Shown here piece by piece: positions 10,902 to 20,135 of a stretch of DNA of 64,000 nt. Origin of the DNA: Nitzschia sp. DOCU1 (taxonomy: Eukaryota > Bacillariophyta > Bacillariophyceae > Bacillariales > Bacillariaceae); NCBI GenBank assembly GCA_951394045.1, contig OX595999.1, positions 496,001 through 560,000 on the forward strand, read 5' to 3'. The stretch's first letter is position 1, and each line of letters starts with the position of its first letter. The position numbers and the translations under genes were made by a program. The notes under the pieces were generated by a model that had not been told where the DNA came from, did no database searches, and worked only from the letters and a program-made list of their open reading frames with translations.

Positions 10902-11570
10902 ATGAAGCTTGTTACTTTTATCATCAGTGCTACGATCCTCGGTTCGGCGCAGGGAACCGAATTGAGACGCGGCCTCAAGCAAAAGCAGCAGCAGGCAAAC
11001 AAAAACAATGGCGGCGGTGGTGGCACCATGTATTCCAATTCTTCTCCTTCTAGCCTTGGTTCGGCAGAGATCGAAGACCTGAAATTTATGCGTGAAGAAG
11101 AAAAGATGGCTCGAGACTTGTACCGAACATTTTATCAACAATGGGGCATTCGCGCTTTCGACAACATTGGCAACTCCGAACAACATCATATGGATATGGT
11201 GCTGAATATGTTACAAGTTCAAGGCATTCAAGATCCTGCCAACGGTCTTGACCGCGGAGTATTCACCCAGTGTTCCGAGAGTCGAAATATTTGCATTCAA
11301 GATGTTTACAATGAGTTGGTAGCTCTGGGATCGAAGAGTGTGACGGATGCACTAAAGGTTGCTGGAAAGGTTGAAGAGATTGATATTCAGGACTTGATGT
11401 TTAGCATGGAACATACAGCCGTGCCTGATCTGGATGTTTTGTATGGAAGACTCTTGCGTGCTTCTGAGAATCATTTGCGTGCCTTTGCCAGGGTCCTGGA
11501 AAGTTTGGGCGAACCCTACGTAGCACAAGTGCTTGATGATGACGACGTTGATTCGATCCTTGGACGCTAA
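10902..11570 (+). CDS. Secreted DUF2202 (ferritin-like helical) protein
   Basis: 222 aa from the ATG at 10902. The frame is open further upstream, but this ATG begins MKLVTFIISATILGSAQG, a typical signal peptide, so it is preferred. A Gln/Asn/Gly-rich spacer follows (about 25-50). Then comes the DUF2202 domain, with FMREEEKMARDLYRTFYQQW, the histidine-bearing SEQHHMDMVLNML, and ENHLRAFARVLE near the end. DUF2202 is common in bacteria and archaea and is thought to adopt a ferritin-like four-helix fold; its biochemical role is not established. The Glu and His residues fit a metal site, which is inference. The domain's bacterial distribution makes ancient transfer possible. Confidence 0.85.
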   Translation: MKLVTFIISATILGSAQGTELRRGLKQKQQQANKNNGGGGGTMYSNSSPSSLGSAEIEDLKFMREEEKMARDLYRTFYQQWGIRAFDNIGNSEQHHMDMVLNMLQVQGIQDPANGLDRGVFTQCSESRNICIQDVYNELVALGSKSVTDALKVAGKVEEIDIQDLMFSMEHTAVPDLDVLYGRLLRASENHLRAFARVLESLGEPYVAQVLDDDDVDSILGR

Positions 11571-11894
11571 TTTGCTCCAATATACTAGAACCAACAACAG
11601 AAGGATCGTTGGGAACCTTTGAAACCGCCAAGACAGATAAGATAGACAATACTAGTATCTATTGCCAGCAGTGCCGCGCGTGATTCTTCGGCGGAACGAG
11701 ATTTCTGAGTCGGGAGAGTCAGTCATATTTCTGACTGAGTCGCTTGAGTCGAATTTGGCGATTCCTTCTCCACATAAAACTGCCACGCTCCAAGAAAATG
11801 CCAATCGGCAAGTCGACACTCGTCCCAACGGGTTGCGCCTTCTACTACTGACGCGACCCTCTCTTTATAAAAGTAGTACACACTTATTATCATC
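11571..11894 (+). promoter_or_regulatory. Promoter region of GT92 gene with TATA-like box
   Basis: 324 bp. tataaaag lies at 11866-11873, only 22 bp before the first ATG of the next gene. If it is a true TATA box, the transcript leader would be very short, or translation starts at the second ATG (11901). Confidence 0.4.
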
Positions 11895-13838
11895 ATGGGA
11901 ATGAAACGATTGAGAATTGTGAGTGTGACGCTGGCCGTGACATGGCTAGTGACTTTGCGCTACATCTTTTCTACCGTGCACCAAGCGGACCTGTCGTCGT
12001 CGTCGTTTCATCGTGATTCGCCAAAGGATTTCCAGAGGCCATCCATACACCAAAGTATGAATGTGAGCGGGGCTTCTTCATACTCATCAGTGAAAGTATC
12101 CGATACGTTGAAGGTCAAAACTCCTGTATCCAAACTTGTCAATGGTGGAAACGACGACCATGATTGGATAACACTGCCGCCCAACTTTGATCCATCGACC
12201 CACAATCAGACAGTAAGGATAGCAGGTGATTCTGATCGCTCGTCCCAAACACTACCTGGTTTATTTTGGGAACAACGGCTATGGTTGCTAGGAGTGCGAT
12301 TGACAACAAATTATGAGGACGACTCGTCGTCGGCATTCGTGACGGTTTTTGGCATGCCGGGCGATTTTCACAAGCGAGTCAAGGGACACGAAATCCGATG
12401 TCCTTCCAATTCATGGTACAATGATGATAATGGAACTGTTTTCAGTTATCCACAAGCTCATACCCAAGTCTTGCTGTTTGCATCACTTTCGGAAGGTCAA
12501 GTACTGTATCCATTGGAATTCCTCAGAACTGTGTCGGGAGACACCAATCAAAACAACAATACGCTCATTTGGCATGGAGCAATACCAATCGACTCTATAG
12601 GGGACGCATCATTGGATCCACGCGAGTTGGCACTTCGAACGACTATCCATGCTTCCTTGAAAAGTCAAGAAATATCCGAGGTTTCTGCAGTGCCCATTTT
12701 GACTGTGGATATTCCACTCTCGACTGGTGTTGTGGGCCAAGCGGGACCTCAAATCGTCGGATCTACCAACGATAACGCACGTGACGCAGCATTATGTGTG
12801 GCGATTTATGGAAACGATGCACTCTACTATCTGCCCGAGTTTGTATTACATCATACGAATCTAGGTTTTGGGCCCGTCATTGTGGGTATTGTGGATGCAA
12901 CCATTGGCTCGGAGAAAATGCAGCAAGCGCATGAAGCACTTCGAGATTTCGTAGACCAAGGTTTGGTCGATATTGCTGCCATGGGATTGCCGTCGCCTCT
13001 CGAACCAGCGCTAGAATGTGAAGTCAATGTTCGCAAGCAGCACTTTTACAATACTTGTTTGTATCATGCCAAGGGCCGCACACCCTACGTGGGAATTTGG
13101 GATATTGACGAGTTTTGGGTGCCTCCTCTTGTAAAAGTCGACAATACAGTCAGCGAAAACAAGCATCCCATTTGGAAAAGTGGCAATGCAGACGATATAT
13201 GGTCAACATCCAACTATTCCACGTCCTTGTCGGTAGGACAAGTTTTGGCTCATATTCAAAAGTATCAAGACCATTTTGGGTGTGGGGAGTCGTGGTGCTA
13301 TCATGCCTTTCCATCTTTGTCAGTGTGGTTGCGGAGGCAGACCACAAACTCCAATGAGCTCGCCTCTCGAAAGGGTCGCATCCTGGAGGATTTTCAAATG
13401 CGAACTTCCGACCTTGATTGGGAATGGTCCAAGAGTATTACACGCACTAAATACGCGTTTATGGGAGGTATTCATCAAACAGGATCCTGCCGATTTCCGA
13501 CAACACCCCAGGGAGCCTTTGTTTCCCGAAAAGATGTCCTATGGACCGACGTCCCCTACGAAAAACAGTCCAAGGATAACACTGCTGTCGTCTGTCGCAA
13601 CTTGATATTGGGAAAATATGGAATCATTCACCACTTCCGCAGTTTGAACCGAGTTCGAGCTAGCGAGATGCGTAGTTTTCAGAAAGAGTGTTTGGATGAT
13701 GACGAGAAAGGCAAAAGCTCGACGGATGCTGATGGTGAAAGTTGTGTCATGGACGAATACGTAGAACGATTCGGTGAGACCGTCCAACAGCAGCTGGAAG
13801 CTCGTGAAAAGAGGTTGTCCGAACACGGAGGCAGCTAG
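11895..13838 (+). CDS. Type II membrane glycosyltransferase, GT92 (DUF23) family
   Basis: 647 aa in one exon. An N-terminal cytoplasmic tip MGMKRLR is followed by one hydrophobic segment (about 8-25), the layout of Golgi type II enzymes. The stem to about residue 110 is Ser-rich. The catalytic region begins near ALCVAIYGNDALYYLPEFVL (about 296). It holds the metal-binding DxD-like motif GIWDIDEFWVP, with Asp403 and Asp405. Late conserved blocks such as IHQTGSC and YGIIHHFRSLNR match the end of the GT92 fold. GT92 enzymes include beta-1,4-galactosyltransferases of N-glycan cores; donor and acceptor here are unknown. Several NxS/T sites suggest the protein itself passes through the ER. Confidence 0.85.
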   Translation: MGMKRLRIVSVTLAVTWLVTLRYIFSTVHQADLSSSSFHRDSPKDFQRPSIHQSMNVSGASSYSSVKVSDTLKVKTPVSKLVNGGNDDHDWITLPPNFDPSTHNQTVRIAGDSDRSSQTLPGLFWEQRLWLLGVRLTTNYEDDSSSAFVTVFGMPGDFHKRVKGHEIRCPSNSWYNDDNGTVFSYPQAHTQVLLFASLSEGQVLYPLEFLRTVSGDTNQNNNTLIWHGAIPIDSIGDASLDPRELALRTTIHASLKSQEISEVSAVPILTVDIPLSTGVVGQAGPQIVGSTNDNARDAALCVAIYGNDALYYLPEFVLHHTNLGFGPVIVGIVDATIGSEKMQQAHEALRDFVDQGLVDIAAMGLPSPLEPALECEVNVRKQHFYNTCLYHAKGRTPYVGIWDIDEFWVPPLVKVDNTVSENKHPIWKSGNADDIWSTSNYSTSLSVGQVLAHIQKYQDHFGCGESWCYHAFPSLSVWLRRQTTNSNELASRKGRILEDFQMRTSDLDWEWSKSITRTKYAFMGGIHQTGSCRFPTTPQGAFVSRKDVLWTDVPYEKQSKDNTAVVCRNLILGKYGIIHHFRSLNRVRASEMRSFQKECLDDDEKGKSSTDADGESCVMDEYVERFGETVQQQLEAREKRLSEHGGS

Positions 13839-13969
13839 AAGACTGCGAGATAACCAAGATTACTAAATCCTTTGAAGCGTAAACTGGTTACATATTCATG
13901 GTCATCGTCAATGAATAGATATGAAATGTTGTTGTGGTCGTGGTGCGAAAGGGTCGCTCTCCATTCCCT

Positions 13970-16263
13970 CTAAGCGCATCGGTGACAGCATGAACACGTA
14001 ACCCCTTCACCTTTTTTGCAGTCTGTCGCCAAGAATTCCAAGGTCCCTCCTTCCACCAAGGTACACAACTCTGCGGGGACACTGCCCGTGAGCGATGTGT
14101 ACTGTGTGCTAAAGGTTTTCAAATTGGCCAAGTTACCAAACTTCGTGCTAATGGAACCCACAAGAGGGTTTTCGTCCAAAATGATTTCGGTGAGTTGTTC
14201 GCAAAATGCCAAGGAAAATGGGATGGGACCTTCGAAATGGTTCTGTTGCATTTTAACCAGCTCGAGTTTTTCCATGCTGTCAAAGACGTCTGGAATAGTC
14301 CCTGTAAAATTGTTCTGAAGGGGAGGGATAGACTTTTGTGAGTTTTGTGATCACAACTAACTAACCAAACCTTCAACCCGCATTGCTTACATAGGGGATA
14401 TAAAACTCCACAATTGACACCATATTCTCCAAAGATAAAGGCAAAGGTCCAGTGAATTGGTTGTAAGCCAACATGAACTTTTCCAAACTGGCCAAGCTTG
14501 TCATCGAAGGCGGCAAAGTGCCTGAAAACTTATTCTGTACCAAAAACAGTTCGACTAAGTTTGGCATAGAACCAAAGGCATCGGGCAATTCTCCCTCCAA
14601 CTGGTTATCCGTCAACTTTAGAATCACTGCAAGAAGAAAATGGACGGGGGATTCGTGAGCTACAGCTGAGTGTCTGTTTGACCAGGGTGAGTTTACTTGA
14701 GAATACATACCAAGATTGCTCAGAGCGCCAATGTCGGTGCCAATAGTGCCGGTCAACTGATTCTTGTCCAAGCGTACTTCCGTCAAGCTCGTCAGCGAAT
14801 AAAACTGCTCCGGAATGGTGCCTGTAAACTCATTTTTCTCCAGGAAAAGTGTTTCTGTGAAGGGCAGACAATGAAATTGTAAGATACCAAAGTGAAGGCG
14901 CGCACAGTCGCAACGCCAAAGGATTCATGAATTGATACATACCAATGCTCTCCGGCAAAATAATCTGAGCCATGGGCATGTTGAATTTATTGCTCTCCAG
15001 GGCGAGAGCGGTGAGGTCCGTCAATGTCGAGAGATCCGGTTGGCTAAAACCAGTGAAATGGTTCACGCCGGCATTAAATGCTTTGAGCGACGTCAACGCA
15101 CTGAGATCCGGAACTTTACCATGGAATTGATTGATACCTAAATCGATAAACACCAAGTTGGTGGCGTGCTTGGGAATGTCGGCGGTAAGGGCACCGAAGA
15201 GTTTGTTATCTTGCAACTCGAGCGATTCCATAGTTGTCAGGGCTCCCAGGTCCGGGGGGAGCTCACCATTGACATTGTTTTCGTTCAGGCTGAGATGGAC
15301 GAGCATGTTTTCTACGCATTCCACACCGTACCAAGTGCAAATGGATGAATCGGTCATCCAATCGTCCTTGTTATTCCAACTGTTGGAAACCGTGCCATCC
15401 TCCCGGACGCGACCTTGTGTGCCAAAAAAGAAGGCTGCCAACGCGTAGCGCTGAATAACAGAATCACTACCACGGAAGGTATCCGTCTTGGCCAGCCAGT
15501 TCAAAGCCATACCTTGGGCGGTACTGGGGTCTTCCAGGGCCCTGCTGTTCACAAAGGGGCTCGCCTTCAACAGAGCCTTGATATCCGTGTAGCGGTCTGC
15601 CTCGCTCACTTGGTCTTTGAAAGATGGATCTCCCTTCTGAGGAACAGCAGGTTCGGGGATGGGTTCGGAAACAACGGGTTCAGAAACAGCAACTGGAGCC
15701 ATGGTTGGAGCAGGCTCGACGGTTGCCGGCACAAACGGGACGGCCCCAGAGTCATTCGCCGTGTCTTTCAGAAAGTAGGAGCCCGTAATAACGGCGACGA
15801 GGACAAAGAAGGCAATAATGCAGTAGCGCACACAGATCGTCTCACAGCACAACCCACAGCATCCAAGGAACGTATGGAAACCTCGACGTCGGACGGACGA
15901 TTTTCCTAACTCATCCGAAAGTCGCGTGGAAGCATCACCATAGCGGATATCATCGCCAACCCCTAAAGTGTTACGCTTGGGTCGGCGAGCCCAGATATTG
16001 CCCTGGTTATTACTGCTATAGGAGTAATTGTCTTCCAAGTCAATGTCCTGTCGAAAACTGGCACGGTCACCCGCCGCCGCTCCAGCGCGAATGACTGGAG
16101 CAGGACCCTTGGCCGCGGGGGTATCTTCTTCATCTTCGTCCCAGAGGAAACGACGAGCGCTTTCCAGATGCGAATCCAATGCGGGCACCTGATTACTGGA
16201 CGAGTCTTCTTCGTCATCAGAGTCGTCGTCCAACGAGCGGCGATTGTTTCTAGGGGCGCTCAT
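13970..16263 (-). CDS. Single-pass membrane leucine-rich-repeat protein
   Basis: Four exons, 16263-14943, 14854-14711, 14626-14391 and 14314-13970, separated by 76-88 bp GT-AG introns, give 681 aa. The introns fall inside the repeat region. The ATG at 16261-16263 is used because the upstream extension has no ATG. Residues 1-140 are acidic, Ser-rich and Arg-rich and probably cytosolic, ending with a Cys cluster CCGLCC. One transmembrane helix follows (about 147-165), then a Pro/Glu-rich stalk (about 175-205). An LRR array of plant type (LxxLxLxxNxLxGxLPxxL) runs to near the end. The C-terminus has a Cys-rich cap ending CSCCHRCA. There is no kinase domain. Such proteins are abundant in diatoms; ligand and partner are unknown. 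Confidence 0.85.
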
Positions 16264-16648
16264 GGTGCTTTCTTCTTTCACCAAACAAAAGATGCTGCTA
16301 ATGGAGGAAATGCACTAAGGTGAAAGCAGTCCGAAATGACCTATCGCGCGGGAACGCTTTGGAGGTGGGAAAAACGATCTTTTCGCGATTTTGTTCTGCC
16401 ACCAACCCACGATCTCGAGTATCCACTTTGCAACAATGACCGCCTCCGTGAAAATCCACGAAATTCAGTACTGTTCCATCCGCCGTACGAGAATCTGGTA
16501 TAATGCCTTCACATTTCTTCAATTCCGACTTTCTGATAAGCCCAATGTCACATGGGCTATTGTTTTGAATCTACGACACTTCGCGCCTGTTCTGTACAGT
16601 ATGTTAGTACATTTGTATCATACCCTACCAGGTACCTCCCGTAATGCA
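16264..16648. other. Intergenic, promoter side of LRR gene, left flank of retroelement
   Basis: 385 bp upstream of the LRR gene, ending at the Ty3/gypsy LTR. No gene is recognised. Confidence 0.4.
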
Positions 16649-16790
16649 TGAACTACGCGTGTGAAGCAATCAACTATCCATTATTATGAGGGCTACGAGT
16701 AGGCATGGATGCCGACGAGCGATCTTGAATGAGGTTTGACATCCTCGTACGTCAGTCCAGAGGTGCGTAAGCCGAGGTGACGTAATCACA
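16649..16790 (-). repeat. 3' LTR of Ty3/gypsy element
   Basis: 142 bp, identical by eye to 23693-23834. On the element's strand it begins TGTGATTACGTCACC and ends GTAGTTCA, with the usual TG...CA ends. It contains a TGACGTAA/TTACGTCA core like a bZIP (CRE) site. Confidence 0.93.
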
Positions 16791-16802
16791 CTCTCCCCAA
16801 CC
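16791..16802 (-). other. Polypurine tract of Ty3/gypsy element
   Basis: On the minus strand GGTTGGGGAGAG abuts the 3' LTR. A purine run here is the expected primer for plus-strand DNA synthesis. Confidence 0.65.
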
Positions 16803-16833
16803 ATGAGAAGCATCGAAGCTGCCAATCTAAAGG

Positions 16834-17160
16834 TTAGACAGGTTTGATGCGTCGAATGTTAACGCGTTCCATCAAGTTAGGAGCACGTCGAAGTGTCACC
16901 GTTCCATTCGCATGAACACGAGTAATTTCGTGAGGCCCTGTGAACAGAGGTCTCAACTTATCACCGGGTTTGCGTGGACGTTCAAGATACACCTGATGTC
17001 CAATTCGAAAGTCAACGGGTTTTCTTTTTCGATTGGCACGAAGAAGACAAACGTTGATCTGAGCTTGACGAGCTTGCGTAATGGTTTGAATGTCAGCAAT
17101 CAACGGAATGTCAAGGAGCATGTCGCGTCCAAAGGTTAAAGCACCAGGGAGAAACCACCA
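16834..17160 (-). pseudogene. C-terminal end of integrase, displaced into another frame
   Basis: After the main pol frame stops at 17136, the expected integrase continuation is found one frame over. PGALTFGRDMLLDIPLIAD matches the usual block after the third catalytic residue. It is followed by a small basic C-terminal domain (RIGHQVYLERP, GPHEITRVHANGTVTLRR) that stops at 16834. The switch falls near 17145-17155, around a short pyrimidine run. A single-base deletion, a programmed shift or a sequencing error could cause it. Confidence 0.7.
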
Positions 17161-20102
17161 AGAGAAAGGTGTGCAGAACATCGCGTTGCATGCATGGCAG
17201 TGGCCAATGCGCTTTCAATCATCGTGTCAACTTCATCTTGTTTCTGTGGAGGCTTCAATTCCACATAAGTTCGTAAGACTTGTCCGACGGTCTTGTGAAC
17301 CGATTCGATTACACCGTTTGCCTGAGGATTATTCGAAGTCGTCGGTTTGCGTTTGATGCCAGCCCTTTTGAGAAGATTCTGAAAGTCTTCACTAATAAAC
17401 TCGGGTCCATTGTCGTGGACACATTCAAGCGGACGAGGGTACCGCAAGAGATAGCCGTTTTCGAAAGCCTTTGCAACTGTGAGGCCTTTCTTGTCATTGC
17501 ATCGAAAGATTTCCAAGAGATTCAGCACCGGTTCAATACAGGTCAACGCCTTAATTTCCAACGAGGTCTTGTTCACTTTTATTTTCCACGGTCCAATCAT
17601 ATCAACGTGTACCTGTTGCCAGGGAAGAACATGAGAAATCTCTCGGATCGGCAATTCACCGTAATTCAATCGTGAGTGTTTCATTCGTTTGCAAATATCG
17701 CAATCAGCAATCAACCGTTTCGCTTCTGTACCGATATTCGGATGAGAGAAGTGTCGTCGCACCGTTTTCTCTAACTTTGTTGCCGCTTCGGCGTGGCCTA
17801 GTAGGCCATGGTAATATTTCAATACTGGTGCCACCATTTTCCGGGGCAAGGCTATCAGCCCACTGGCATCGCCAGAGTCGGAATCTCCGACGCAGATGAC
17901 CTCTGCTCCGCCCATCGGACGTTTCTTATACATTTCAGGGTTTTCAACCAAAAGCGCTTGCAGCGTCTCATCTTCATTCTGATAATGTTCGATCGTGTTG
18001 AAATCAAAAGGGTATCGATCTTCGTTATCAAAACGAGGATAAAACAACAAACACTCGGTGAGTAAACAATCCGGTTCAGCGCACGGTCCGAAGTAATACT
18101 CATCAGCTCGTTTTTCAATTTCTTCTTCGACAAACAACGATTCCTTTGGAGTCGTACTCTCCCCAACCGCGGAACGCGGTACGCGGCTGAGGGCATCCGC
18201 AACAACATTGTGTTCTCCTTTCTTGTAGTAAAACTTGGCGCCGAAGTCTTCGAGAAGGAGACGCCAACGAAGTACACGTTGAGTGTTGTACAACGTCATT
18301 GAGTAAGTCAAATTCTTGTGATCGGTGTGCACATGTAGTTCGGCACCGTACAGCATAGTACGAAATGTCTTCAAGGTCTCAACGATACTCAACAGCTCTT
18401 TTTCAATTGTGGTGTAGTTCATTTGAGCCGGAGTAAGCTTGCGAGAATAATAGGCCACGGGGTGTCCTTCTTGGAGAATTACCGCTCCAAGTTGATAATC
18501 CGAAGAGTCGGTTTCAATATGAAACGGCTTGTTGTGATCAGGATACCGCAACAATGTATCCATAGCGGCAAGAGCTTTCATTTCATCAAAAGCTTTATCG
18601 CACGCTGAGTTCCATTCAAAAACCGTCTTGCCAGTAAGGTTCGTCAAGGGAGCCAGAACAAGTGAGCGTTTGGGCCACATATCTCGATAGAAATTAACTA
18701 AGCCTAGGAAAGAACGAAGTTCTTTGATAGTCTTGGGCTTCTGCATTCGGAGAATAGAGTCGACCTTCTTTTTCCATGGTTTTAGTCCTGTTGGCGTAAG
18801 CCAATAACCAAGGAAATCAGTTTCTTGAACAGCCCATTCACATTTGCGCGGGTTGATCGTAAAGTTGTGCTTTTCCAAAGTCGTAAGGACTTGGTCAAGC
18901 AAGGTCAAATGATCGTTCCACGAATTGCTGAAACAGGCAATATCGTCAATATAGATCTCAATGTCCTTGATAGCCGCAAGGACACGTTCCATGATTTCTT
19001 GGGCGGCATCGGGGCTAATCGACAATCCCATTGGAAGGCGATTATATCGATACAGTCCAAAAGGCGTAGCGATCACGCAAAGATTCTTGGCATTTTCACT
19101 CAGCTCAAAGGTGTAGTATTGCATCGAAATATCCAATTTGGTCAAGAACTTGTAACCAGTACGACGAGATAGAATATCGCTGATCCGTGGAATTGGATAA
19201 GCTTTGCGCTTGATAGCTTTATTCAAAGCGCGGAAATCCGAAATCCATCGAACACTACCGTCCTTCTTGGGGATGATAAATGAACCTGCGATCCATTCCG
19301 ATCGACCAGTCTTGGAGAGAACGCCCTTTTTTTCTAGGCGATCCAATTCCTTCTTGAATACATCAAGATGAGTTCGTGGCACCGGATAGGTTCGAGCTCG
19401 ATAAGGTGGAACGGTTGGATCCAGTTCCAAATCGATCTTTTCATCCGGAAACACTTTCAGAGTGCCATCAAATAATCTTGTGTATTTCTGCAACAAACGT
19501 TTGAGGTCTCGTTTTTGAGATGAAGACAGGTGAGAACACGAATTAACAACTTCGGCAACATCGACTTTGCCATAGTTACTTTCTGAAATAGTCTTGGAAT
19601 GATAGCCCGAAGCATCAACTCTTCCAATCGTGTCAGACCGATAAAGGTCGTCATTCTGTTTGGAGAGCGAGGGAACAACCACCATCTTATTCTCTTGCAT
19701 TGGCAAAATCTTATCGTCCCATTCGATGATCTTTTGCTTAAAGTCGAGAATAATACCCAACTCGATTAACACCTTGCGGCCAATAACGGCGTCGTATCGG
19801 CATGGTGCATCAAACACGTGTAGACCCATTTCTAACACGGTTCGGTGAGGATCCAGTTCTTGTAGCTTTGTATCCTTGAGCCAGATTAACTCATTTGCCT
19901 TGAATTTCCCTGCCAACGTGGAGCCTGTGATGGCGGGAACCTTGAAGAGCTGGAGGTCCTTCCCCTGAAGAACCGAGCGCTTGATCCAAGACGTAGTAGA
20001 ACCAGAATCCAGGAGAACATGTAATGTATGCTTTTTATTTTCGTTTTCAAATGATAAGGTAGTAACGGGCACATAATCCAGGTCGAAAGTACTCTCTCCC
20101 AT
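17136..20102 (-). CDS. Ty3/gypsy pol: protease, reverse transcriptase, RNase H, integrase
   Basis: 988 aa from the ATG at 20100-20102. An in-frame stop lies just upstream (near 20130). Aspartic protease LLDSGSTTSWI is near residue 31. Reverse transcriptase has the YIDDI active site (around 18945-18956). RNase H follows with IETDSSDYQLGAVI and VHTDHKNLTY. Integrase has the zinc motif HGLLGH...CDICKRMK and the DDE core with VHVDMIGPW, VHDNGPEF and NNPQANGVIE. The frame ends about 25 residues after the last catalytic block, with the C-terminus displaced to another frame. All catalytic residues I looked for are present. Pol is not in frame with gag and is separated from it by 2.2 kb. Confidence 0.92.
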   Translation of the reverse strand: MGESTFDLDYVPVTTLSFENENKKHTLHVLLDSGSTTSWIKRSVLQGKDLQLFKVPAITGSTLAGKFKANELIWLKDTKLQELDPHRTVLEMGLHVFDAPCRYDAVIGRKVLIELGIILDFKQKIIEWDDKILPMQENKMVVVPSLSKQNDDLYRSDTIGRVDASGYHSKTISESNYGKVDVAEVVNSCSHLSSSQKRDLKRLLQKYTRLFDGTLKVFPDEKIDLELDPTVPPYRARTYPVPRTHLDVFKKELDRLEKKGVLSKTGRSEWIAGSFIIPKKDGSVRWISDFRALNKAIKRKAYPIPRISDILSRRTGYKFLTKLDISMQYYTFELSENAKNLCVIATPFGLYRYNRLPMGLSISPDAAQEIMERVLAAIKDIEIYIDDIACFSNSWNDHLTLLDQVLTTLEKHNFTINPRKCEWAVQETDFLGYWLTPTGLKPWKKKVDSILRMQKPKTIKELRSFLGLVNFYRDMWPKRSLVLAPLTNLTGKTVFEWNSACDKAFDEMKALAAMDTLLRYPDHNKPFHIETDSSDYQLGAVILQEGHPVAYYSRKLTPAQMNYTTIEKELLSIVETLKTFRTMLYGAELHVHTDHKNLTYSMTLYNTQRVLRWRLLLEDFGAKFYYKKGEHNVVADALSRVPRSAVGESTTPKESLFVEEEIEKRADEYYFGPCAEPDCLLTECLLFYPRFDNEDRYPFDFNTIEHYQNEDETLQALLVENPEMYKKRPMGGAEVICVGDSDSGDASGLIALPRKMVAPVLKYYHGLLGHAEAATKLEKTVRRHFSHPNIGTEAKRLIADCDICKRMKHSRLNYGELPIREISHVLPWQQVHVDMIGPWKIKVNKTSLEIKALTCIEPVLNLLEIFRCNDKKGLTVAKAFENGYLLRYPRPLECVHDNGPEFISEDFQNLLKRAGIKRKPTTSNNPQANGVIESVHKTVGQVLRTYVELKPPQKQDEVDTMIESALATAMHATRCSAHLSLGGFSLVL

Positions 20103-20135
20103 GAGAGCATCGACTTGTCGACTTGATCGTCACCA

